Assembly: GCA_964635875.1 (NCBI GenBank)
Contig: CAZWRK010000076.1
Coordinates: 1-19,243 of the forward strand
Direction: 5' to 3'
Length of the DNA stretch: 19,243 nt
Source: CAZWRK01 sp964635875
GTDB lineage: Bacteria > Pseudomonadota > Gammaproteobacteria > Burkholderiales > Aquaspirillaceae
The notes beneath the pieces are model-generated. The model was given only the letters and a program-made list of their open reading frames with translations. It ran no database searches and had not been told where the DNA came from. A program made the translations under genes and the position numbers. Below, in pieces: positions 6,718-13,443 of the stretch. Numbering within the stretch: position 1 is the first letter of the stretch; every line of letters starts with the position of its first letter.

Positions 6718-7200
6718 TTACTTTTTATCCAGACCAGCCAAGACGCCTTTGTAATGATTGGCGTGACGCTCTTCGACTTTAGTCAACGCATTAAAGCGGC
6801 GCGCGGCTAAGGCCAACATCGCTTGGAAACGCTCGGCGTGCTCTTTGGACTCGGTGATTTGCTCATCCATTTCGGCGACGGCAGCGGCATGACCTTCGGC
6901 CTCGGCGGCATGACGGAACGCAGGATACATCTCGGTGTACTCGTAAACCTCGCCTGCAATCGCCATTTCCAAGCAACGTGCGGGGGTCATTTGATCTTTC
7001 GGGTAGAGCAAGTCCAAGTGACCAAAGGCATGCAGCACTTCTTGGTTTGCGGTCTCTTCAAACACGCGGGCGGTATCTTCGTCACCCATTTCACGACACA
7101 ACTTGGCGAAATAGCGGTATTTGATGTGCGCCATCGATTCGCCTGCAAACGCAGCTTCGATGTTTTTGACCGTCACAGAATCGGGGGTATGGTGAGCCAT
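6718..7200 (-). CDS. Rubrerythrin, diiron domain only (no C-terminal rubredoxin domain)
   Basis: The 160-residue product starts at ATG 7200 behind TTAGGAGA. A longer in-frame start at 7248 gives an atypical leader and is rejected. It is a ferritin-like four-helix protein with a diiron site. Candidate ligands appear in the expected order: E21, E54 with H57 (NQEVLHAF), E84 and E87 (AGEVYEYTEMY), then E117, E120 and H121 (ITESKEHAERF). Their spacing follows classical rubrerythrin. Classical rubrerythrins are about 190 residues with a fused C-terminal rubredoxin domain. This one ends after the diiron bundle (VLAGLDKK), so its electron donor must be separate, and the 57-aa rubredoxin 69 bases downstream fits. 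Likely role: cytoplasmic hydrogen-peroxide reduction. A long leader with a hairpin precedes it. Confidence 0.92.
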   Translation of the reverse strand: MAHHTPDSVTVKNIEAAFAGESMAHIKYRYFAKLCREMGDEDTARVFEETANQEVLHAFGHLDLLYPKDQMTPARCLEMAIAGEVYEYTEMYPAFRHAAEAEGHAAAVAEMDEQITESKEHAERFQAMLALAARRFNALTKVEERHANHYKGVLAGLDKK

Positions 7201-7270
7201 CAGAGTTTCTCCTAACTTAAACGTGAATGAATCAGGACCAACGGACATCTACTAGGCTAGTCGTGTCTGG

Positions 7271-7299
7271 CCTGATTGCCAAACGCCAAGGCAATCAGG
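7271..7299 (-). repeat. 10-bp perfect inverted repeat in the rubrerythrin leader
   Basis: CCTGATTGCC (7271-7280) pairs with GGCAATCAGG (7290-7299) around a nine-base loop. It lies 71-99 bases upstream of the rubrerythrin start. No T-run follows on the minus strand. A leader stem-loop or an operator are both possible. Confidence 0.55.
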
Positions 7300-7330
7300 T
7301 GTTGCGTGATGTGCACTGGCTATGGACTCC

Positions 7331-7336
7331 ACTATA
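7331..7336 (-). promoter_or_regulatory. Possible -10 element for the rubrerythrin operon
   Basis: Minus-strand TATAGT (5 of 6 to TATAAT) follows a strongly A/T-rich tract at about 7341-7375 that could act as an UP-like element. No clear TTGACA lies at 16-18 bases. A palindrome, TTGATCAA (7375-7382), sits just upstream and is a candidate regulator site. It does not match the spaced FNR box. Low certainty. Confidence 0.3.
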
Positions 7337-7408
7337 AACGACCCCGATTAATAAAAAAAATTAAACGTTACTATTTGATCAATAGCCATTTACTAAACAC
7401 CAGACATC

Positions 7409-7441
7409 AAAAAACCCTGCACAACGCTGGCAGGGTTTTTT
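7409..7441. terminator. Rho-independent terminator downstream of pyrI
   Basis: AAAAAACCCTGC (7409-7420) and GCAGGGTTTTTT (7430-7441) form a 12-bp perfect inverted repeat with a nine-base loop. The structure lies 24 bases after the pyrI stop and carries a T-run on either strand. It should separate pyrBI transcription from the rubrerythrin operon. Confidence 0.93.
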
Positions 7442-7464
7442 GATCGAAAAGCCGCGTTTAGCGC

Positions 7465-7926
7465 TTACGCTAACTGAGCGAAGGCATCGCGGCCGTAGGC
7501 TTTTTCGCAATAGCGGCACTTCAAGCGCACTTCGCCTTTGACCTCTAACACTCTAAACGTGGTTTCAATCGGTTCCACATGGGTGATGCAATTGCTGTTC
7601 GGGCAGGTCAATGCACCCGAAATCGACTCGGGCAAACCCAAGCGATGCTTGGCAATCACCTGAAAATTTTCAATTACATTCACGGTTGCATGCGGCGCAA
7701 ACAAGGCTAGCTGGTTCGCTTGCTCGGGCGATAGCTGAATATTCTCAACTTTAATCAGGTCTTTTTTGCCGAACTGCTGACTCGGCAAATTAAAACCGAT
7801 ATAAACCCGCTCGCCGCTTTCTGAAAGCCGGAACAGCTTCAAAATCCGCCGCGCTTGGCCAGCGGGAATGTGGTCAATCGCGGTTCCGTTTTTAAGCGCC
7901 TCAACCTTGAGAGAATGTTCCATCAT
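7465..7926 (-). CDS. pyrI: Aspartate carbamoyltransferase regulatory chain PyrI
   Basis: The 153-residue product starts at ATG 7926 (a second ATG follows at 7923), with AAGGA upstream inside the pyrB end. PyrI dimers bind CTP/ATP and tune the PyrB catalytic trimers in the first committed step of pyrimidine synthesis. The N-terminal allosteric domain contains VEALKNGTAIDHIPAG and ILKLFRL. The C-terminal zinc domain has C108-x4-C113 and C137-x2-C140 (TCPNSNC ... KCRYC), the four zinc ligands at nearly the Escherichia coli positions. Its ATG overlaps the pyrB TGA (ATGA), so the two are translationally coupled. A strong terminator follows. It implies a class B, allosteric ATCase. Secure. Confidence 0.97.
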   Translation of the reverse strand: MMEHSLKVEALKNGTAIDHIPAGQARRILKLFRLSESGERVYIGFNLPSQQFGKKDLIKVENIQLSPEQANQLALFAPHATVNVIENFQVIAKHRLGLPESISGALTCPNSNCITHVEPIETTFRVLEVKGEVRLKCRYCEKAYGRDAFAQLA

Positions 7927-8864
7927 GATGCGTCCTTCTCAAACAGCGTTTCATTCAAGACCAACGCCAGCAACGCTTGGCGGGCATACACGCCATTTTC
8001 GGCTTGCTGGAAATAATAGGCATGCGGGGTTTTATCCACCGCCACTTCGATTTCATCCACGCGGGGCAGCGGATGCAAAACCCGCAAATTTGGCTTCGCA
8101 GGTTCCAGCGTTTCGCAGCTCAACACAAAACGCGATTTGACCTGATGAAACTCAGTTTCTTCAAACCGCTCTTTTTGAACACGCGTCATGTACAGAATAT
8201 CGATTTCGGGGATCACTTCGTCGATGGTTTCATGCAAGCTATATTCACTGCCGCGCTCATCCAACTCATCAATTAAGTAATCCGGCAAAGCCAAAGCCGG
8301 CGGCGCAATAAAGTAAAAACGGCAATGAAAGCGCGATAGCGCCTGCACCAACGAATGCACCGTGCGGCCGTATTTCAGATCGCCGACAAAAGCCACTTTC
8401 AGATGATCTAAGCGACCTTGGGTTTCGTGAATCGTGAACAAATCGAGCAAGGTTTGGGTCGGATGCTGGTTCGCCCCATCGCCAGCGTTAATCACCGGCT
8501 TGGGCGAAAATTCAGCCGCCAAACGCGCTGCGCCTTCTTGCGGGTGACGCATCACAAAAGCGTCAACATAAGACGAAATAATGCGCACCGAATCAGCCAG
8601 TGTTTCGCCCTTTTTCGCCAATGAGGTATTCCCTGCATCAGCAAAACCAATCACCGAACCGCCCAGACGCTGCACGGAGGTTTCGAATGAAAGACGGGTA
8701 CGGGTCGATGCTTCAAAGAAGCAGCTCGCCACCACACGGTTTTTCAGCAAATCATGACGTGGCTGACGCTTGAGCTCAGCCGCAGTATGCACCACCAGTT
8801 CGAGCTCCTCACGGCTGAGGTCGGAAATCGAAATAATGTGCTTCTGGTACAGGGGATTGGACAT
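7923..8864 (-). CDS. pyrB: Aspartate carbamoyltransferase catalytic chain PyrB
   Basis: The 313-residue product starts at ATG 8864 behind AGGTAAGG. It makes N-carbamoyl-L-aspartate from carbamoyl phosphate and aspartate. Carbamoyl-phosphate-binding STRTR appears in CFFEASTRTRLSFETSVQRLGG (about residues 48-69). HPTQTLLDLFTI, VGDLKYGRTVHSL, MTRVQKERF and the aspartate-side HPLPRVDEI follow in the usual order. The S80s-loop serine and lysine are visible in GNTSLAKKGETLADSVR. Length is standard for the E. coli-type catalytic chain, and pyrI follows with overlap. A perfect TATAAT lies 39-44 bases upstream of the start. I see no obvious pyrBI-style leader peptide with a U-rich attenuator in the short upstream region. 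Secure. Confidence 0.97.
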   Translation of the reverse strand: MSNPLYQKHIISISDLSREELELVVHTAAELKRQPRHDLLKNRVVASCFFEASTRTRLSFETSVQRLGGSVIGFADAGNTSLAKKGETLADSVRIISSYVDAFVMRHPQEGAARLAAEFSPKPVINAGDGANQHPTQTLLDLFTIHETQGRLDHLKVAFVGDLKYGRTVHSLVQALSRFHCRFYFIAPPALALPDYLIDELDERGSEYSLHETIDEVIPEIDILYMTRVQKERFEETEFHQVKSRFVLSCETLEPAKPNLRVLHPLPRVDEIEVAVDKTPHAYYFQQAENGVYARQALLALVLNETLFEKDAS

Positions 8865-8902
8865 CGCCTTACCTCTATTGGACGGGACGCAAAATGCCGC
8901 CG

Positions 8903-8908
8903 ATTATA
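8903..8908 (-). promoter_or_regulatory. -10 box for pyrBI
   Basis: The minus strand reads GAGTATAATC, a perfect TATAAT, in the divergent region (8865-9061) between pyrB and the CorA-like gene. The 17 bases upstream do not lead to a recognisable TTGACA, so an activator or an alternative -35 would be needed. The start site would leave only about 30 bases of leader. Confidence 0.45.
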
Positions 8909-9061
8909 CTCGCCCCGATTCCGAAATGGCGAAGAAGGACTGCAAAGCGCTGGATATACAATTCAACACACAAACACCCTCCCGCAGAGAATCCTCTGTG
9001 CTAGCCTCATGGCCGCGAATCAATCCGCGATCGGTTAGAGAATCCAACAGGAAAAATGCGT

Positions 9062-10387
9062 ATGTCGAGAGCCAGAGTGCTGGAACTATTGAACAAGCAA
9101 AAATTGGTCGAAAACATGGTGCATAGCCAAAACGACCCACGCCACACCCTTGTTGAAAACCTCGTTCATAAACAGCATCAGGTCGAACTGCAGGCCATGC
9201 TGGCCAAGCTTTCTGCGCCCGAAATTGGCAGCATGCTCGAATCGTTACCCCCTCAAGAAACACAGCTGCTGTGGGCGCATATCGAGCCGTCGCGCCAAAA
9301 CGAAATTTTATGGGAACTTTCCGACAGCCTGCGCGAACAGCTCGCCGGAGAGCAAGAGCCGGGTTTTGCAGATAGCCAAATTAACGCCTTTGAGCTGGTC
9401 GATGGCCGACTCAAACAAGTCACGATCTCTAGCCGTCGTGATCTGGTCAATATGCGCCCAATTTGGGTGGATCTGCTGAGCGCCTCGAAAGCCGAACGCC
9501 GCTATGTCGGCGAGCATTACGGCCTTCATTTGCCCGATCCCGGCGACGCAACAGACCTTGAGGTCAGTACCCGCTTTCACATCGAAGAAAACGACGAAAT
9601 CCACCTGCACTCCAATTTTCTATTGGATCGCGAAGGGAATTCGCGCAGCGTGCCGGTGGCATTTATTTTGCACAAAGGCATTTTGTTTTCGATTCGGAAT
9701 GAAGAATTGCCGGTGTTCCGGCTGCAAAGGCTGCGTGCGCATACACAGCCAGGCTACGTCTCAGACTGCAATGATTTGCTGGTCGATTTATACGGCGCAG
9801 ATGTCGAATACTCCGCCGATTCGCTCGAAGATATTTATTCGACCTTGGGCCAAGTGGGGCGGCAGGTTTTGAGCGAAACCATGAGTGACGGCGATGCGGC
9901 GCGCATTCTGGCGGATATTGCCGAAGAAGAAGATTTGAACGGGCGAATTCGCAGCAATATTCTTGATACACAGCGCGCGTTGTCATTTTTAATGCGCTGC
10001 AAAATTTTGTCGGTCTCGCAATTGGAAGACACCCGACAAATTCTGCGCGATATCGAATCGCTGAATAGTCACACCGCATTTTTGTTCGACAAGATCAATT
10101 TTTTGATGGATGCCACGATCGGTTTTATCAACATTAACCAAAACCAGCGAGTGTCGCAGCTGACGGTCTGGGGGGTTGTGTTTATGCCGATTAACATTCT
10201 GGCGGGCATGGGCGGAATGTCGGAGTTTTCGATGATGACAGCCGGTATTCCTTGGCCGATTGCCTACGGCAGCTTTGCAGTGGGCTTAGGATTGGTCGGC
10301 TGGGCCACCTATGTCGCACTCAAATATCTTGAAAATCGAAAAATAAAAAAATCAGCCCAGCAAAAAAAACCTTTTAAATCTTTGTAG
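9062..10387 (+). CDS. CorA-family Mg2+ transporter-like protein with MgtE_N-like N-terminus
   Basis: The product is 441 residues from ATG 9062, which sits 9 bases after AGGA. An ATG at 9056 is only 3 bases from it, so I prefer the second. Residues about 30-95 (VELQAMLAKLSAPEIGSMLESLPPQE...) look like the helical MgtE_N intracellular domain. The middle is a CorA-like cytoplasmic funnel with a long helix. The C-terminus has two membrane spans (TVWGVVFMPINILAGMG and IAYGSFAVGLGLVGWATYVAL) and a basic tail (ENRKIKKSAQQKKP), the CorA layout. At the pore-entry signature CorA has (Y/F)GMN; here the loop reads GMGGMSEFSM, so Asn is replaced by Ser. I recall related betaproteobacterial proteins with a similar loop. 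Transport of Mg2+ or another divalent ion is inferred. It is divergent from pyrB and precedes a parS site. Confidence 0.85.
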   Translation: MSRARVLELLNKQKLVENMVHSQNDPRHTLVENLVHKQHQVELQAMLAKLSAPEIGSMLESLPPQETQLLWAHIEPSRQNEILWELSDSLREQLAGEQEPGFADSQINAFELVDGRLKQVTISSRRDLVNMRPIWVDLLSASKAERRYVGEHYGLHLPDPGDATDLEVSTRFHIEENDEIHLHSNFLLDREGNSRSVPVAFILHKGILFSIRNEELPVFRLQRLRAHTQPGYVSDCNDLLVDLYGADVEYSADSLEDIYSTLGQVGRQVLSETMSDGDAARILADIAEEEDLNGRIRSNILDTQRALSFLMRCKILSVSQLEDTRQILRDIESLNSHTAFLFDKINFLMDATIGFININQNQRVSQLTVWGVVFMPINILAGMGGMSEFSMMTAGIPWPIAYGSFAVGLGLVGWATYVALKYLENRKIKKSAQQKKPFKSL

Positions 10388-10442
10388 AATCACACGTGTT
10401 TCACGTGGAACAGCATATGCCTCGCATTTTGCAGCGTGATTC
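10387..10442 (+). repeat. Outer inverted repeat around parS site 1
   Basis: GAATCAC (10387-10393) and GTGATTC (10436-10442) form a 7-bp inverted repeat that encloses the parS-like site. Inside also lie the palindromes ACACGTGT (10392-10399), which overlaps the parS, and GCATATGC (10413-10420), which directly follows it. The cluster of dyads fills the first half of the CorA-siaA gap. Confidence 0.45.
10397..10412. promoter_or_regulatory. parS: parS site 1 (ParB-binding centromere)
   Basis: TGTTTCACGTGGAACA matches the conserved bacterial parS consensus (TGTTNCACGTGAAACA) with one dyad mismatch, T versus G at paired positions. It lies in the 98-base non-coding region between the CorA-like gene and siaA. 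ParB nucleates on such sites and spreads, loading condensin and segregating origins. A second site lies at 14969. I see no other match in the window. Confidence 0.85.
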
Positions 10443-10485
10443 CATTGTTTGAAGCGATTTTTACTGACTTTTTTCGAGATCCATT

Positions 10486-12495
10486 GTGCTTATATTTCAG
10501 ACTGGCTGGGGTCTCCGAGCAAAAACCGCCGCGATTCTGCTCGGTATTGGCAGTGCCTTAGTGCTATTGGCACTTCTTTTAGGTATCAACATCGTTGACC
10601 GCGTTCATCAACAATTTGGAACAGCTTTTGTTCAAAATCAGGCGCTGCTCACGCAACAACGAGTGTTGTCGGTGATTGGGCGAGAGCTTGCGCTCGCACA
10701 ACGCTTTGCGGCCTCGCCACTCCTGCAAAAATGGGCGCAAAACGAAACCAAAGAAGACGAGAAAAACCTCTTTTTTACAGAGGCGCGTAGCTACACCCAA
10801 GGCTTTGCTGATCAAAACTTCTTTTTTGCTAATCGTGCCTCAGCGCATTTTTTCTTCGCCGACCAACAAAGCCAATTTCAACCCACTGTTCGCTACACCC
10901 TCAGCCCCAACAAGACTGAGGACACATGGTTTTATCTCTCGCTAAAACAAACGGATCCTTACAACATCAACATCGACTTTGACCGCGAGCTTCGTAAAAC
11001 CAAGGTATGGACGAATGTCGTCGTGCGCAACGAACAGGGAGAGAGTATCGGGGTTATTGGTACCGGCTTTGATTTTTCGCGCTTTTTGACGGCATTCGTC
11101 CGCAACACAACCCCAGGCCTCACGACAATGCTCCTGAATACGCAGGGCGCGATTGTGGCACACCCCGACCCCACGAAAATTGAGCTGGCGGCCATTCGGA
11201 CGCCCCATACCGAAAATTCCTTGTTCAAGCTCATTTCGAATGACGCCGAGCGCGAAGCGGTGCGCAAAGCCTTTGATCAAGCCCGCGAACATCCGCAACA
11301 GGCTTTTAGTCTGGCGCTCCCGCTACAAGGCCGCCCGCACTTGGTCGCACTGGCCTATATCCCAGAATTAAATTGGATGGTGGTCAGCGCACTTGACTTG
11401 GCGGTCAGCCAAATCATTGACCAAAACACCTTAGTGCATATTGCCGTGGGCATGGCAGGTTTCCTGCTGATGGTCTTTGTGATTGCAACGGTGGGATTTG
11501 ATCGCCTGTTGCTGCTACCCTTGGCACGCCTGTCTGAATCGGCCAAAGCGTTAACAGCGGGCCGTTACGACATCCGGCTACACAGCCGTCGCCATGACGA
11601 AATTGGAGAGTTAACGCGCACTTTTGATTTGATGGCACAAAAAATTAATGCGCACACCCAAGACCTTGAGCAACGTGTGTCTGCGCGTACCGCCGACCTC
11701 GCCGCCGCCAATGAAGCCATTAATGAAGCGCATCAAAAGCTGACCGACAGTATCCGCTATGCCAGCCTGATTCAAAGCGCGATTCTGCCGGATAAAGATC
11801 TCGCCCATTTGTGGCAAGGTGAGTATTTCGTGTTGTGGCAGCCGCGAGATGTCGTCGGTGGCGATTTTTACTTGTACCGTGCGAATGAAAATGGCTGCTT
11901 ATTTGGCGTCATCGACTGCGCTGGACATGGTGTCCCCGGTGCCTTTATGACGATGATTGCACATGCCGCGTTGGAGGTCGCCACGGGCGATACCGCATGG
12001 AATGATCCGGCCGCCTTGCTTGCGCGCGTCGATGAAATCGTCCGGCAAATGATTCCGAACGAAAACCGCTTTGGGCAACTTGCAACCAATATGGACATGG
12101 GTCTTTGCTATATTGACTTGCGCCAGAGAACGGCCTGCTTTGCGGGTGCAAAATTGTCATTATTTTGGAGTGATGGTGACAATTGTCAGGAAATTCGCGG
12201 CGGACGGCGCGGTGTGAATGACCGTAAGCCCGGCCAATTCACAAACACTTGCCTTCCGCTACCTGCGGGTCGAACATGCTATCTCATTAGCGATGGATTA
12301 TTTGATCAGGCCGGTGGAGAACAAGGTTATGGCTTTGGTTTACCTCGCTTCGCAGAATGGGTGCAAAACCACACCACACTCAGCTTGGCTGATCAAAAAT
12401 CGGCCTTGCTACGCACACTAGAACACTACCGTGGTGACCATCCACAACGAGACGACATCACGGTTCTAGCCTTTCGCTTTGATGACCCCCACTAA
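10486..12495 (+). CDS. siaA: SiaA: membrane PP2C-like serine/threonine phosphatase with HAMP
   Basis: The 669-residue product starts at GTG 10486 with only a weak ribosome site (GAG). Residues about 13-36 form TM1 and about 40-300 a periplasmic sensor with Cache-like features (GESIGVIGTGFDFSRFL, MLLNTQGAIVAHPDP). TM2 lies at about 316-340, followed by HAMP (LARLSESAKALTAGRYDIRL...DEIGELTRTFDLM) and a coiled coil to about 425. The C-terminal SpoIIE/PP2C domain has the metal-site aspartates in DVVGGDFY (about 452), DCAGHGVPGAFM (about 476), ISDGLFD (about 600) and RDDITVLAF (about 655). In Pseudomonas aeruginosa SiaA dephosphorylates SiaC, which then activates the diguanylate cyclase SiaD. Gene order and domain layout match siaABCD exactly. 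The signal sensed here is not known. Confidence 0.93.
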   Translation: MLIFQTGWGLRAKTAAILLGIGSALVLLALLLGINIVDRVHQQFGTAFVQNQALLTQQRVLSVIGRELALAQRFAASPLLQKWAQNETKEDEKNLFFTEARSYTQGFADQNFFFANRASAHFFFADQQSQFQPTVRYTLSPNKTEDTWFYLSLKQTDPYNINIDFDRELRKTKVWTNVVVRNEQGESIGVIGTGFDFSRFLTAFVRNTTPGLTTMLLNTQGAIVAHPDPTKIELAAIRTPHTENSLFKLISNDAEREAVRKAFDQAREHPQQAFSLALPLQGRPHLVALAYIPELNWMVVSALDLAVSQIIDQNTLVHIAVGMAGFLLMVFVIATVGFDRLLLLPLARLSESAKALTAGRYDIRLHSRRHDEIGELTRTFDLMAQKINAHTQDLEQRVSARTADLAAANEAINEAHQKLTDSIRYASLIQSAILPDKDLAHLWQGEYFVLWQPRDVVGGDFYLYRANENGCLFGVIDCAGHGVPGAFMTMIAHAALEVATGDTAWNDPAALLARVDEIVRQMIPNENRFGQLATNMDMGLCYIDLRQRTACFAGAKLSLFWSDGDNCQEIRGGRRGVNDRKPGQFTNTCLPLPAGRTCYLISDGLFDQAGGEQGYGFGLPRFAEWVQNHTTLSLADQKSALLRTLEHYRGDHPQRDDITVLAFRFDDPH

Positions 12496-12511
12496 GCCCA
12501 ATGAGGAATGT

Positions 12512-13054
12512 ATGAATAATCCTGACATTTATGCTTTGCGCGATATATTCAATCGCGAACAAATCATGTTGTGTTTTAATGGTCCTTTTAATTCGAGCCT
12601 CATCGAAGAAATTGGTAAAGCCCTGCGCAAACACATGGAAAACCTCCAAGAATCTCCGTCATCGATCTCGGATGTATTTTCGGTTTACATCGAAATGACC
12701 CAAAATATTAGCCGCTACACCCAACAAAAAAATTTACAAGACCAAGCGGCGGTCTCCACGATTTTAGTTTCACGCGATGAAGAAGGCCGTTATGTCGTGA
12801 ACGCCGGTAATATTGTGACGACAAATGATGGCGAAGTTTTGGCCGCCAGAGTGGAACAATTATCGCAAATGAATAAAATAGAACTCAAAGCCGAATTCAA
12901 AACCCAATTGCGCCAACCCCGTGACGAATTGAGCGGCGAGGGTGCAGGGTTAGGCTTAATTGATATGGCGCGTAAAGCCAGTCAAGGGATTCGAGCCACC
13001 CTCAAACCCTTAGAAGATGGCTGGTCATTTTTTAGTCTACGCGTGGTTATTTAG
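12512..13054 (+). CDS. siaB: SiaB: GHKL-like protein kinase acting on SiaC
   Basis: The 180-residue product starts at ATG 12512 with AGGA 4 bases upstream. Earlier in-frame starts (12479, 12482) overlap the end of siaA and look unnatural. It resembles anti-sigma-factor/histidine-kinase-type ATPases: an N-box-like VYIEMTQNISRYTQQ (E61, N65) and a glycine-rich GEGAGLGLIDMARK (residues 142-155) that would close over ATP. In Pseudomonas aeruginosa SiaB phosphorylates SiaC on Thr68 and opposes SiaA, keeping the cyclase off. It lies 16 bases after siaA and 9 bases before siaC in the same orientation, a tight operon. Identity rests on the motifs, size and full operon context. Confidence 0.93.
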   Translation: MNNPDIYALRDIFNREQIMLCFNGPFNSSLIEEIGKALRKHMENLQESPSSISDVFSVYIEMTQNISRYTQQKNLQDQAAVSTILVSRDEEGRYVVNAGNIVTTNDGEVLAARVEQLSQMNKIELKAEFKTQLRQPRDELSGEGAGLGLIDMARKASQGIRATLKPLEDGWSFFSLRVVI

Positions 13055-13063
13055 GAGCTTGCT

Positions 13064-13441
13064 TTGAACAATTTAGTTATTCCTGGTACGAGCTCAACCC
13101 CCACCATTCACGCCCAATGGGCGGAAGGGGTTTTGAGTATGAAGGGGGATTCGTATCCAGAAAACTCTCTGGAAATGTTCCAACCGGTATTAGATTGGGT
13201 CACAAATTTTTTGGCACAATCGCCGCCAGCCCTCACGCTTGAACTGGAACTTCTGTATCTGAACACCAGTAGTATTCGCGCACTGATGGACATCTTGGAT
13301 ATGCTAGAAGATGCACATCAAGATGGCATCAAAATTGCTGCCGTATGGCGTTACGATGCCGCTAACGAGCGCGTCATGGAGCTCGCAGAAGAGTTCAAGG
13401 AAGACTGTACCTTTCCTTTTGAAATTCAACAGAAAGCCTAA
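13064..13441 (+). CDS. siaC: SiaC: phospho-switch partner protein
   Basis: The 125-residue product starts at TTG 13064 behind a good AGGAG. The segment LELELLYLNTSSIRALMDILDMLE places Thr at residue 68, exactly the residue reported as the SiaB phosphorylation site in Pseudomonas aeruginosa SiaC (126 residues). The fold predicted by eye is a small alpha/beta STAS-like protein (strand LTLELELLYL, helix SIRALMDILDMLEDAH, strand IKIAAVWRY). Unphosphorylated SiaC binds SiaD and stimulates c-di-GMP synthesis. Phosphorylated SiaC cannot. It ends 2 bases before siaD, so the two are probably translationally coupled. The TTG start may limit SiaC dose relative to its partners. Very secure. Confidence 0.95.
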   Translation: MNNLVIPGTSSTPTIHAQWAEGVLSMKGDSYPENSLEMFQPVLDWVTNFLAQSPPALTLELELLYLNTSSIRALMDILDMLEDAHQDGIKIAAVWRYDAANERVMELAEEFKEDCTFPFEIQQKA

Positions 13442-13443
13442 GC

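Noticed and set aside
7371..7385. FNR box upstream of the rubrerythrin operon
   Set aside because: TTGATCAA is a palindrome, but the two halves lack the four-base spacer of the TTGAT-N4-ATCAA consensus.
8987..9003. CAGAG...CTCTG dyad upstream of the CorA-like gene as a terminator or attenuator
   Set aside because: The stem is only five bases with no T-run; too weak to support a feature.
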